Positions 23,253 through 33,887 of a DNA stretch of 64,000 nucleotides are shown in pieces. This DNA is from Plazaster borealis. Its lineage: Eukaryota; Echinodermata; Asteroidea; Forcipulatida; Labidiasteridae. The stretch covers positions 9,701,501 to 9,765,500 of the forward strand of contig CM037461.1 in the NCBI GenBank assembly GCA_021014325.1, in the 5' to 3' direction. The notes under the pieces were generated by a model. It did no database searches, was not told the DNA's origin, and saw only the letters and a program-made list of their open reading frames with translations. How positions within the stretch are numbered: the first letter of the stretch is position 1; each line of letters starts with the position of its first letter. The translations under genes were made by a program, and so were the position numbers.

Positions 23253-23325
23253 TTGGGTCTGCCTATACAGCTCTAGAGTGTCATTCTGGTAGTCTTGGAC
23301 CGTTCTAAACATTTTTGAAGTACTT
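23253..23325 (-). pseudogene. Detached N-terminal piece of the Polinton-type polymerase
   Basis: On the minus strand an open segment (FRTVQDYQNDTLELYRQTQ) runs directly into the TTG target duplication. On the far side of the 7-kb transposon the polymerase frame resumes without a shift. This shows the polymerase extended here before the insertion. The upstream limit is unclear; in-frame ATG codons occur at about 23320 and 23308. Confidence 0.6.
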
Positions 23326-24129
23326 GTCATATATAATAGTTACAGTATAACGTACAACGTATTTCTCTAATAGGGAGTCATTAACTCACAAAACTTAAAT
23401 TTCTCTATCAACAGTAGAGAGCACGAGTTTTGCTAGTAATAAGATAACCTACAACACACATATCTCTAATTGGGTGTTCATTTACAAAACTTAGGGGATT
23501 TCCCATGCACATTGCGCAATAAATTGGGAATTCCCCTAAAGATAAAAAACCATTTAGACATAAATGCATACCTAAGATATTCAATCTGCGAAATGAAAGG
23601 ACCCAATGTTTGTGCTTGGGTTAAAGTTAATCTCTGTAATAGGAGCTGCTGCGGTAAATATTGTAAGTACCACATACTTAATTATTGTTCTTAAGTAACT
23701 TTATCCAACCTTTTTTCATTCTTAAGTTACAAATACTGTTTCGGGTCACTTGTAAGACTTAATTGTCACAAAAATGACGTTTGTGCTCAAAATGTTAATT
23801 AAAGTGCTAATTACGTGCTAATTAATGTCATTCTTAATTACCTTTGTCCGACCGTAATGTGTTCTTAAGTTATATTTTTAATATCAGGGGGTCGATCATA
23901 ACACTTTAACCCCAAAACGGTACTTGTGCTCAAATTGTTAATTAAACTCAATTTTTTTGACCTTTTAACAAGGTCACGTGACCCCAGTCAGACCCAGGGG
24001 AACTTAAGAATTGCCAAATCAGCACCACCCCACAACAGACAATGACTTGGTACCATCAAACCTTTTGTGCTTAAATTGTTAATGAAATGTCACCAGGCTC
24101 TCAGTCTATAACAGTTCCCGTTTACTCAC
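23326..24129. other. Unassigned spacer
   Basis: No supported gene. Repeated TTAATTAA-like and CTTAAGT patches occur at 23670-24090. Confidence 0.3.
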
Positions 24130-25373
24130 CTGATTGTGACGAGAAGCTGAATACATCACACAGGGACCCTGTTGGTTAGCGAAATACTCCTCATGAAATG
24201 CAGTTTGAATATCCGCAATGCGTGTATTCTCAGTGCCCCTATCTACTTGGATACAACGTGGTACAGCTGATGTGTAAAACAAATAAAACATTTAAATTAT
24301 AAACAATCGAAATAAACATACATTAGGATCTTGTTGATGAACTTAATTACAAAAAAATATCCATTTTATTTTTGAGATCTTAATATTCTGATTATCAATA
24401 CCCAAAATTTATTAGCCCCATACATCACCTTAAATTTCTTTCGCAAAGTCCACAAAATAGGAGGCTGTCACTGCCGGATCTCTATTTGTACTTGCAACTC
24501 TTAGCCAAACCACTCGACGGGAAAAACTGAAATAAAGCATTACAAAGTTATACATGAAATCACAAAACCACATGAAATCTTCGAAAACTTTGTTTTGTTT
24601 TGTATATAGCAAAAAAGTCATGAGTATCATAATCATTTAAGCATATGATTTGATCGACAACGAATCAATAATTCAACATAATATCCATGGTAGGGCAACA
24701 GTCATTCAAGGGTTTGAATATGTATTTTAAGAGTAAAAGGTTTCCATATGTTATACGCCTTCACTTTGACCAAAAAACTTCATGTGTTATTGTTTCAATC
24801 TGGGCAAACTATGGGCATATGAAAAGCTGTATTCCCTGGTGGACCTAAACTCACAGTAGAAATTGTGTAGAGGCTCTTGGGCAGTGAACAGACAAACAGA
24901 CAAACTATATAGAACACACATAAAATGAACACGGTTCTGTTATTTGTGAAGATACATTATTTATGGTAGTTGTTTAATGTTCATTGTTCTTTGCTTGTAC
25001 ATTATTGTATCTTTGTATTTTAATGTTAGTCTGTTATTGTTCGTTGCATTTTGTGCGTACATATTGTAAAATACATATGTTTGTTATTTTCTTATTTGCC
25101 AGTAGAAATCAAATTGCTATATTTTTAAAAATGTTGACAATAAATGATATCTAATCTAATGTAATCTAATTTGCATTCATCAATGAATGATTGTCATACC
25201 CGTCAATAGCACCGTGGATGCCAAAACCGTACGTTCTGATTTTGTCGTATTGATCTATGTGGAGAGCATAATTTGGCCCGGCATTGATGTACTCTCGTCG
25301 TCTTAGACGGTGCCTCTTACGGCTGTCGACACCCTCCGGATCAAGCATCCTCTGTCCTTCAATGACAACATCT
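24130..25373 (-). pseudogene. Multi-exon integrase-core (rve/DDE) gene, partial
   Basis: Three exons with consensus splice sites are visible. Exon 25200-25373 encodes GPNYALHIDQYDKIRTYGFG...HGAIDG, with the first catalytic aspartate in HID. Exon 24429-24526 encodes SRRVVWLRVASTNRDPAV. Exon 24130-24266 encodes PRCIQVDRGTENTRIADIQ, with the second aspartate in VDRGTEN, and ends at a GTGAGT donor. The layout matches the retroviral-type integrase fold found in many uncharacterised animal genes and in Ginger-like transposons. The glutamate-bearing exon is not found. A TAA lies at the end of the second exon, two codon positions before its donor, so the copy is probably dead. No terminal repeats were found, so its mobile origin is open. 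Confidence 0.6.
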
Positions 25374-26170
25374 CTGTTAAGGATGAGTGAGGACAAGAAC
25401 TTGACTTTTTTCCCCAAAATGTTTTGATAACTTTAAATTGTGTTTTATACGTAATAATGGTTAGAATAAAACACCATATACTAAAATACGGTCACTATAT
25501 TAACACATCATTCATATTAGTAGCCCATTGTAATGTTGGTAATCTTTGTGATCTTTGTGATGTTTGTTTATATACCCTGGCACACGAATACCATATCGAG
25601 TCAGCATTCTTCGCCCCATGGAGCGGCACCCGAGGTTTCGTCCACTGCCTTGTAGTTCTATCTGAAAACATTATTGATGAACATTATGATTATAATATTA
25701 TAAATATTTCATCTTTATTTAATTTATACTTTTCTGCCAAGGACTCCTCGAAAATGTCTAGCACTGTTACACGTATGGTCCAAGGAAACTTGTGATGAGG
25801 AGACTACGAAGAAATGTTCAGTTTTAGATGGGGGGGAAACCCCAGGCAGAGGAAACCCCATGTAATGTAGTAAAACTATCCCACCTGCAATGCTCTGGTG
25901 CGGTAAGGATAAGAACCTGGCTCCACAGAAGTGAAAGTTAGAGAAAGATACCACTAGGCCAACCTTATCTCTAAGTAGCCTATCTTTGTCACTGCCTGTC
26001 GGTTTACAGTATAGGTTCTGCAGACAGCCCACAACCCCCCCCCCCACCAACCACCCCGCCCCCGTCACTTACTACAAAGTTTGTCGTTATAAATAATTGG
26101 AATGTACAAATGTCTCAAAACTGTTCGGGGCGACGCTTTTAGTTACACTATCTATATACCCTGCATGTAA
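25374..26170. other. Spacer between integrase exons and Academ-type copy B
   Basis: No gene supported. A C-run at 26037-26044 may mark an assembly-sensitive spot. Confidence 0.35.
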
Positions 26171-28833
26171 TCATATCAACAGTATTGGTGTTTTAGCTGC
26201 TACCGCTAGCACAACTACACCGGTATCCACTGTTCGAAAAAGTACTTTGTGAAAGCCCTGCTTGACAGCGTCAGCCACATGAACCATTATCCTGGAATCT
26301 GCTTCTTCGTGATTGCAGGGTTCAATGTTGGTCGTTTCTCGTGCAGGTACACAGAGTACAGTACCACCATCGGTAACAACAAGAGGCTGCTCTACTGATG
26401 CACTTGATATCAGTTCATTGTTCAGAAGTTTAAACAACTCAACCTTGTTGATGTTCAAGCGAAGGAACTGCTGCCAGTTCTTTGGTATGGGGCTGGACAC
26501 CTCCACACGTCTCCGTTGCCTAGGACCCGTAGCACGCTTTTCTCTCGTCTGTGCCTTTAGACTGTTGTCGAAGTATTGATCCCAGACAATATCTACTCGT
26601 AGAGCCTGATTTTGTTCTCTTTTGACATGTGGAATAAACACCTTTGCAGCATACTCGCCAAATGTCTTGCATCCTCCAGGTCGAAGAATGTTCACGAGTA
26701 CAGCACCATCAATGATGCTCACATCTGTGTCTGGCCTTACATTACTTATGGACTCTACATGTCTTTCAAGACAATCAGATGGTGGAAATAGATGATTTTC
26801 GTGTCAGAAAAAAATTTCAAAGTCACCGTCTCTTGTCTGACATGCAATATACAGCTTTGCAAAGAGAGAGGACTCACTTTTGAGAAGATTGACCTGAGCC
26901 CCTGCTTTATTCAGGCAGCTGTTGAATAACTTCAAAGCAGTGACGCAACATTGAGGGGGTGCTGGCCTCCTCAACAAAAAGGGGCAGCATGGCATTGATG
27001 GATGGTAAGACGTCTGGTTCTGCTATTAGACTGGCGTGATATGCTGCCCAAGAAATGTTAGAATCGGAGAATATTTCATCTGCATGCAGATTCTCAACAT
27101 GATTCAGCCAGTCAAATTCTTTCTCCATCTCTTTACTCAGAGTGTCGCAGGAAGATGTCGGATTACCAACAGTGAGTGGAACATAGACATCGTTCGATGG
27201 CAGACCTGTAGGCTTTATTTCACTGTAAGCGATGGGCAAGCCCTTCACCTTTCTTTGCCCCTTCAAAGGTGCTATTGAATGGGTGAAACCACGGTCGATG
27301 TCATCACTCGTGTTACTCTCGGTGGTAACATTCTGGAACAAGGACAAACTTGTGCCATGAAATGAACAGCTAGAGGTAGCTGAGCTAGGATTGTGGTCTA
27401 TATTGTCTACCGCTGCGGTGATAAACTGACCGATCTGAATCTGGGGAGGACAGACTGTGCCAATCTGGTGATAATACTCGCAGACATTATTTCCTAATGA
27501 TGTGATTATATCCATGATACGATCATATGAGATTGACACACCAACGGCAAAAAGGCTATCAACCAACCGCCTTTCCCTGGTTAATGCATGGGTCTTAAGT
27601 CCCACATAGACTGGTAGTGGCGTCTCCCGATATTTGCTGTGATAAACTAGCGGTACTTTCCAATAGTCTCTGCGCCTCTTGAAGCAGTTGAACACAAACA
27701 GCTGAGCAATGGTGAGCACTGGTTGACTGAGGTTTGTGTTGCTTGTTTGGTCCTTAATATTAGACCCATTGATGAGCATGCTGACTAGTGACAAAAGTGA
27801 CCGCGGCACTGTTTCCACTTGACTGGCCTGCTTAAATGACCCTGAAAATGTCACCTTTTTCGTAAAAATGTCACGTCGTATCAGCAATTTGAGTCATCAT
27901 GACACTCTGTTCATCTCGATCAGTCTGATCCTTGTCGCAGTACAGTGCCTATATCATCCTCATAGGCCATGAACACATCTCTTCCTTCCTTGTAGGCTTT
28001 CATACCTGGGAGATGCATGAGAATTCTGTCTTTAAGGTGCTTACTATTTACTCGTGAGGTCACAGCCACACCAAGCTGATCCAGCCTCTCGGTGTATAGC
28101 TTGGTAAGATCAGCAAGCCTGAAAACCTTTGTGTCCTCATCTTGTCTCCTCTCCTCTATGTAGGATATCAGCTCTGCTAATGCAATGCCTTTGCATGTCT
28201 GATCAGGTGAGGTACCTGGCTCCTGTGGGACCATTCCACATGCTCTGTTGTACAAGTTGGTGAGGCATCTTGCATGATACTTTGCCTCAAGGGCAATAAG
28301 GTCTCCGGCGCTTAATTTTGCCAGAAGATCCGCATCTTTGAGTTCATGAGCACACTTCCGCACACGGAAATCTACTTGAAATGTGGAGACTTCATGAAGT
28401 TTATCATTTGTTTCCGGTTTGGAACAAAAAAACCACACAGGACTTTTGCTGTCTACAGGTATGTAGGTATGTGCTTCTCCAGTCACACTGCTTCGTGTGA
28501 AAAACCGCTTTGAAGTTGTTGCTTCTTCATTTGATTTGCACTTGCGCTCCTTGGCACGTTCCAGTTTACTTTTACCAAACTTCAAGTAACAGGATTTATG
28601 CCACTTTGCATTATGATCCTTAAATGTGGACTCCACACCATTTCCACGGTCCAGTCGTGTGACATCTATTTGTACTGGCATGCAGTGGAGTTCATTAAAT
28701 TGAAGGATGTTCTCAGCTATAGTTTTATAACCTGCATCAGTGGGACATGTCAATTTTTTCTGCTTTGTAGCTGGCAAAGGACACATTTAGACCAGTCAGT
28801 TGTCTGGGCATCTGAAGGTGAGGGGCTTGCCAT
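26171..28833 (-). pseudogene. Academ-type transposase gene, copy B, deleted and frameshifted
   Basis: The start is taken as ATG 28833, because the first residues lead to KCVLCQ (about 28785) before a frameshift in an A-run near 28757. The following frame carries WHKSCYLKFGKSKLERAKER (about 28600), HEVSTFQ, LIALEAKYHARCL and FRLADLTKLY. The next frame has VYVGLKTHALTRERRLVD and AAVDNIDHNPSSATSS (about 27410). The last carries VDIVWDQYFDNSLKA and HEEADSRIMVHV. The middle is much shorter than in the copy at 17061-21862, implying a large deletion near 26900. The nuclease motif reads TVDTGVVVL at about 26220, so an aspartate expected there is glycine. The helix-hairpin part is missing. No terminal repeats were found. 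Confidence 0.75.
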
Positions 28834-29092
28834 TTTGAAGGAACAGGGTGGATCAAGGGATGTAACTAGGTTTAATCTGAAACAACCACACATGCAAAAT
28901 AACAAAATTATCATGTGCCATAAGAAAACAGTAATTCACATACATAGTCTTGCAACTGGTACATCGTAAAACACTTTGGTAAATATTGGAGGCCTAAACA
29001 GCAGTCATTAATTAAAAAAACAGCTCATACTGTCTACTCCACACATACATTCACTGTACATGTGATCACCAAGCCTCTACAACAAAAGTATT
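28834..29092. other. Unassigned flank of copy B
   Basis: Nothing recognised. It may be the 5' untranslated or promoter part of the transposon gene. Confidence 0.3.
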
Positions 29093-29180
29093 ACTTTTAA
29101 AGTAATACACTTTTAAAGTAATACACTTTTGAAGTAATACACTTTTAAAGTAATACACTTTTAAAGTAATAAAGTAATAC
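29093..29180. repeat. 16-bp minisatellite, about five copies
   Basis: The unit ACTTTTAAAGTAATAC is repeated with one base change, then decays. Each unit contains the palindrome ACTTTTAAAAGT-like core ACTTTTAAAGT, so the array can form small cruciforms. No gene association is visible. Confidence 0.8.
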
Positions 29181-29289
29181 ATACACTCAAGTGAGCCTGC
29201 CTTAAAATATGTTGTATAGAAAAGGTCATGAAGGCTTCTGCAGTGAACATGCCCCAGAGTTATGTTAACATAAGGAGTGAATTTTCAGA

Positions 29290-29540
29290 TATTACAATAC
29301 ATTAAGATTGTTTTGAAAAATTAGTATGCAGACATCCTATTTGATGGTTGCTAAGGAATATATGTTGCCTAGCAACCATTGTAAGCCTTTTGCACATGAT
29401 AACTGCTCCAGAATGATGCTTATATGACGTGTAAAGTTATAGTTACTAAAATTTGGTGCAATTGATAAGTAAAATTGGTTTGCAGGCATCTTTCCGGCTG
29501 GTTGCTAAGGAAAATATGTAACCTAGCAACCGTTGCTATG
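29290..29540. repeat. Duplicated hairpin with GGTTGCTA/TAGCAACC arms
   Basis: Two hairpins lie 154 bp apart. GGTTGCTA (29346-29353) pairs with TAGCAACC (29370-29377), and the same arms recur at 29500-29507 and 29524-29531. The sequence around them is also similar, so the whole ~154-bp unit was duplicated. The arms resemble X-box (RFX) half-sites. Confidence 0.65.
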
Positions 29541-29559
29541 CTTAATACATTTCACATTG

Positions 29560-30756
29560 GCTCCACCCCTGGAAATGTGTAGAATGTTGTGTTGAACATT
29601 TGTGCAAAGTTTCAAGCTTTTATTACAATCTGAGCAATTTTTTCACCCCTCGCCTTGACTATAAAATACCTATTATGCAAATGTATCGTCTCTGAGTAGA
29701 TAAGGGGTTGGGGGACGCAAGTCCAAACACTCTTACTTAGCAACAGTGAAGTAAAATTACTTGGAGTCATCCGATCCCTAATATACTTAGCGACAGTAGA
29801 TTAGCATGATAAAATCTTTGAGCAACTATAGGCTATTCTGCTAAATAATGAGAGTATGTTACGGCAAACCGAAACTTATAAATCTGTAATTGCTCAGGTT
29901 GTACAATACATAAATAAAAAGTTAACTAACGAGTACAATCTCAATGTATAATGAACTTTTAACATTTCAGTCTTTAACGAGGTTAAACTTCAAACATGAA
30001 CAATAAAACACTTTGGAACTAAACACTTTGTTTGAAGTTAATGTTTGTGTGTAAAAAACATAACGTGAAGATACTGTGATAAACTTATGAAAACTAGCAA
30101 TAAAAATGGTTATGTGTGGCTCAAATTTGAAAATACCCTTTCATACCCTTTTTCACGATTGAAAGGCACGTTTTACATACATTACACACAAAGGTATGTT
30201 ATGACAAACGACTGTAAAATTACACGCTTTTATCAGCCTTGTTGATGAATATTGGCTTATTCACTGGCTTCCATAACTGGCGTAATAAGACACATGGGAT
30301 CGGGGTTTTTTCCAGATCCTTCGGTGAAATTACAGGCAAAGCTTACTTCTCTGACATTAACACATACGACTTAACAAATAATACAACAATTAAAGGAGGG
30401 CCTTTGCATATCCGTTTTGTACAGAGTCAACATCTCACAAAAATTACCTCAACGCTTTCACCTAATTACAACTTGAACCTCAACAGCCTCTCTGTTATGA
30501 GAACATGTTACTTTGGTCCACTGATTTCACATTCTACTGAAAATTCTTTCTGAACTGGTGTATAAATACGTACACCTCAAAAATAAACATCACGCAAACA
30601 GTAACTCAGAGCATTGACAGGAAATCTTTCTGGAGAATGCAAGTCAACCAAATAACAAAAAATGTGGGCCTATTATTAGCAAAGTCGACGGTGATTATCA
30701 CACTGAAATTTTTGTAATTAATGGGGAAGATGGTTTAGACCTTTAATTATGTCATG
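29560..30756. other. Unassigned; one 104-codon frame without recognisable similarity
   Basis: The plus-strand frame 30239-30553 has no motif or splice context I can support. The rest is AT-rich and non-coding. Confidence 0.3.
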
Positions 30757-32214
30757 CTATATCTTGCCAAAACCCTGGGCTTCTCTAACCGCATACTCCA
30801 TCATATTCTGTAGATCATTTGGATCATCAATCCCCCGGGGGAGTCGTAGTATCTGTGCACATGTTGAACTGTTTGGCAACCTCATGATGTCTGGCTCTCT
30901 TTTGTAGAATTCAATTTCCAAGTCATGTGGAAACCCACAGGGTTAAATTGTGTTTGCTCCTGTCCAGAACTCAAGTACACTGGAGAGTGAGATAGCTTCT
31001 TCCCCACCTGAAATAATAATATTGTTGAAATTTTGTATGGTTACTGTTAGTCTCTTTCAACATTAGCCTTGTACAATAACGTTCATAGCTATATAAACAT
31101 GGAACATCTTAGTCTTTGAACTACAGGTAGAGCACTTGATTGCTCTAAAGATAAAACATGAAATGAAAAGGAATGAATAACAGACCACAAAAATATGTGC
31201 ACTATATAAAAGCTATGTGAGTGATTTGTGGATAAAACAACATTCAATGGGAATATGCAAATATCGAAAGTTACTGAGTGAAAAGTGACAGTGACTTTTC
31301 ATAAAGTGACTTTTCATACCTGGTCAAAGTATACTTTTTAAAGCTTTAATGTGTAAAGATGAGGCTCCCATTTCATGAAAACCATCAACAATTTGTTTTC
31401 TATAATCATTAGTTACTTGAATGGAAACAAGCCAACTTGCATATACCCCAGGCAATTTGTACCCCCTGCTAACTTGCAGCGAACCCTATCAGCTCGTACT
31501 CGAAACCATGAGGGCCGATAAGTTAAACAAACCTTCAGGATAGAATTTACAGGGTAGAATCCAATATTATTTCACTATACTTACAGGGTGGGGAGTAAAT
31601 TATATCAAAAGAGAAAAGCGAACCCTTCAGATATTGCATACAATTAATTATTATGACTTTTAAAAGTTGGTAAGGGTGAGATTGCTTGTTAACATATCAA
31701 AAGCAGCTTTAGTGTTTGCATGGATAATTTATCCATTTCATCAAACAAAGTGATAATACTTACTGTCTATGGTCTCCTTGCATTTTTGTTTAATCCAGAC
31801 CAGGTCTCCAACTTTGGAAACACCAAGTAACCCAAACTGACTGTCTGTTAGAGAAACTGCTTCTTTTGGGCTGACCTATGAAACAAATATTGATACAGTG
31901 AGTTTAGGGTGTGGTTAAAATAGGGGATATAATGCACTGTAATATTATCATAATGGGGATGAATACCACCCCCACCCCCCCCCCACACACACACACCAAA
32001 TTATTTGAGAGTTATATAACATGGCAGTAAATATTCCTCCTAACCATTCCACCTTTACTGTGCCAGATTGAGATTGTCTCACCACTGATGACACTGGAAA
32101 GTAGGCTAATCAAGTGGGAAAATACAGCTACACTTGTACATTGTGACTTACCTGGTTGACTGCAAATGTGTCTATTAGATGCTCCAAACTGAGTGCTGAT
32201 AGTACCTCATCCAT
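30757..32214 (-). CDS. Three-exon SAM-domain plus HECT C-lobe-tail mini-gene (possibly dead)
   Basis: Exon 1 (32152-32214) starts at ATG 32214 and encodes MDEVLSALSLEHLIDTFAVN. Exon 2 (31764-31875) encodes LTDSQFGLLGVSKVGDLVWI. Exon 3 (30757-31017) encodes ISLSSVLEFWTGA and later LPNSSTCAQILRLPRG and VREAQGFGKI, then stops. All donors are GTAAG, all acceptors end AG, and codon phases agree across both introns. Exons 1-2 look like a small SAM domain. Exon 3 has the hallmarks of a HECT ubiquitin-ligase C-lobe, with the candidate thioester cysteine in the STC motif. The large HECT N-lobe is absent, and a TAA at 30943-30945 precedes the cysteine motif. The product may therefore be just SAM plus a short tail, or this is a recent pseudogene. 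Confidence 0.65.
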
Positions 32215-33887
32215 TTTACTGCATGAAACATGAGAGGAAAAAACATACTATTGAACACAGATTCACAAGCTATTTGCTCTTTGCACGGATCCGCCATGGA
32301 TCATGCTTCATTTGTATTGTATTTGTGTAACTTTGTGAAATTACAATACCGTGACAATACATAATTATATTATGCTTCTATTCACTGCTGTCCCAAATTA
32401 TTGTTTTCCCCAAACTTGTTCCATTTGCTGTATTTTTGATGAATAACATTATCTTAAGCTGGAATGAGATCAGTTTATCCCCTTCCGGATGACTGGTAAA
32501 ACAAAACAACTCATTAGAAGTCATTAAAAAATCCACTTAATTGTACATACAATGTGTGTGAGTTTAATGCTCTCGTTCCTTTACTATAAAATGCATCATA
32601 TAATCATGACATCATTCTGAACATTAATTGTGGCAAGTTGAAGTTACAGTAACTGTTGAAATGGTGAAGTAATGGGGGAATGTTTGATCTCTCCACCTCT
32701 ACCATCTGCCTCTAACACCCTTACTAATGCTAAGAATAGGTTAAAAGAACAGTTATATTTGTACACATTATATGGCAGACCCGAAAATCCCAAAACTGAA
32801 ACCATAATTTACAACCACATACTACCCAGAGGTGTTCCAGGGCTCATGGACTAACGTAACTTACTACGATCACTTACGATCATTCTGGTCGAGTACCATC
32901 TTGCTGCACAATGCGGAAGTAGATCATTCGTGCGCTTGCGCGTGACTGACCTTTAGGGGAATCCCCTCAAACACGATCACAAACCGGAAGGGCGCCACCC
33001 CCCCCCAAAAAAAAAGTCGCCGCTAAAAAAAAAAAAAGTCGCCCCCCCCCCAAAAAAAAAAAAAAGAAAAGAAAAAGAAGGCGCCGCTTGAAAATAAAAG
33101 TCTCTGCTTGCATAAAAAAAGTCGCCGTATAAGTGTCCTTTATAGAACACCATAGTGCACTAAAAGTCATCACTAATCCAGCACTGCTAAGGTTTTGTTC
33201 TTTGTTAGGATGTGTTTGATGCTTCAAGATTTTCATTTTCATGTGTGATCACATAATGTAGATGTCCATCAGTTTGTGGAAACAAAGGATTCATTTCTTC
33301 ATGACTCGTAATCAGTAAACAAAATACTCTCTGCGCAGTAAGTAATTTTCTTTGCCTGAACAAGCGATAGCATACCTGTCAGTCGAGAGGTGCATAAGAT
33401 TACAGACTAGAGTTATATTTCTTTACTGGTTCTATTATAAGAAGTACAAATTGAACGTTCACTTGTTTAATTCCAAACTATTAAATAATACGATTAGACC
33501 CATTTACTGAAATTTGCACATTAATAGCCTAGTAGGTGGGGATTCAGGGGCCCTAGGCAATACATAGGTCCATATCTAGTTTAGTCACGGGATTTAAATT
33601 GTATTGATACATGTATATCTCTGTCTTACATCCTTGTGTACTCCCTTCCCTGGTTGGTGAACTTGTTGCATTTATTGATCAAAGTATGTATCTTTAGTTA
33701 AAATCTGTAATGGTATACGTTGAATACAGACAAAATCCAATTTCTTATGCATTTGCTAGAACTTATCAACATGTCTTTATGAGAACAATTTGCTCAGTTA
33801 TTCATCTACTCATTAGGGACATCATCCGTTGTTATTGTGTCTGCACAAGTGATCAATGCTACACGGCCCGTTGATCTGCAACTGGAG
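32215..33887. other. Spacer with low-complexity patch
   Basis: Upstream flank of the SAM/HECT gene and of Academ-type copy C. It includes the A- and C-run patch at 32990-33120. No other gene is supported. Confidence 0.35.
32990..33120. repeat. Low-complexity AAGTCGCC / poly(A) / poly(C) patch
   Basis: Repeated AAGTCGCC-like units alternate with A-runs and C-runs. It is a simple-sequence expansion prone to slippage and sequencing error. Confidence 0.7.

Noticed and set aside
23326..24129. Further exons of the polymerase or integrase
   Set aside because: Short frames only; no motif and no consistent splice phase.
25724..26068. 114-codon minus-strand frame
   Set aside because: Spans a C-run and low-complexity sequence; no recognisable protein features.
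29093..29180. CRISPR-like array
   Set aside because: Contiguous 16-bp units without spacers in a eukaryotic context; a minisatellite.
30239..30553. 104-codon plus-strand gene
   Set aside because: No motif, splice context or neighbouring exon supports it; length is within chance for the region.
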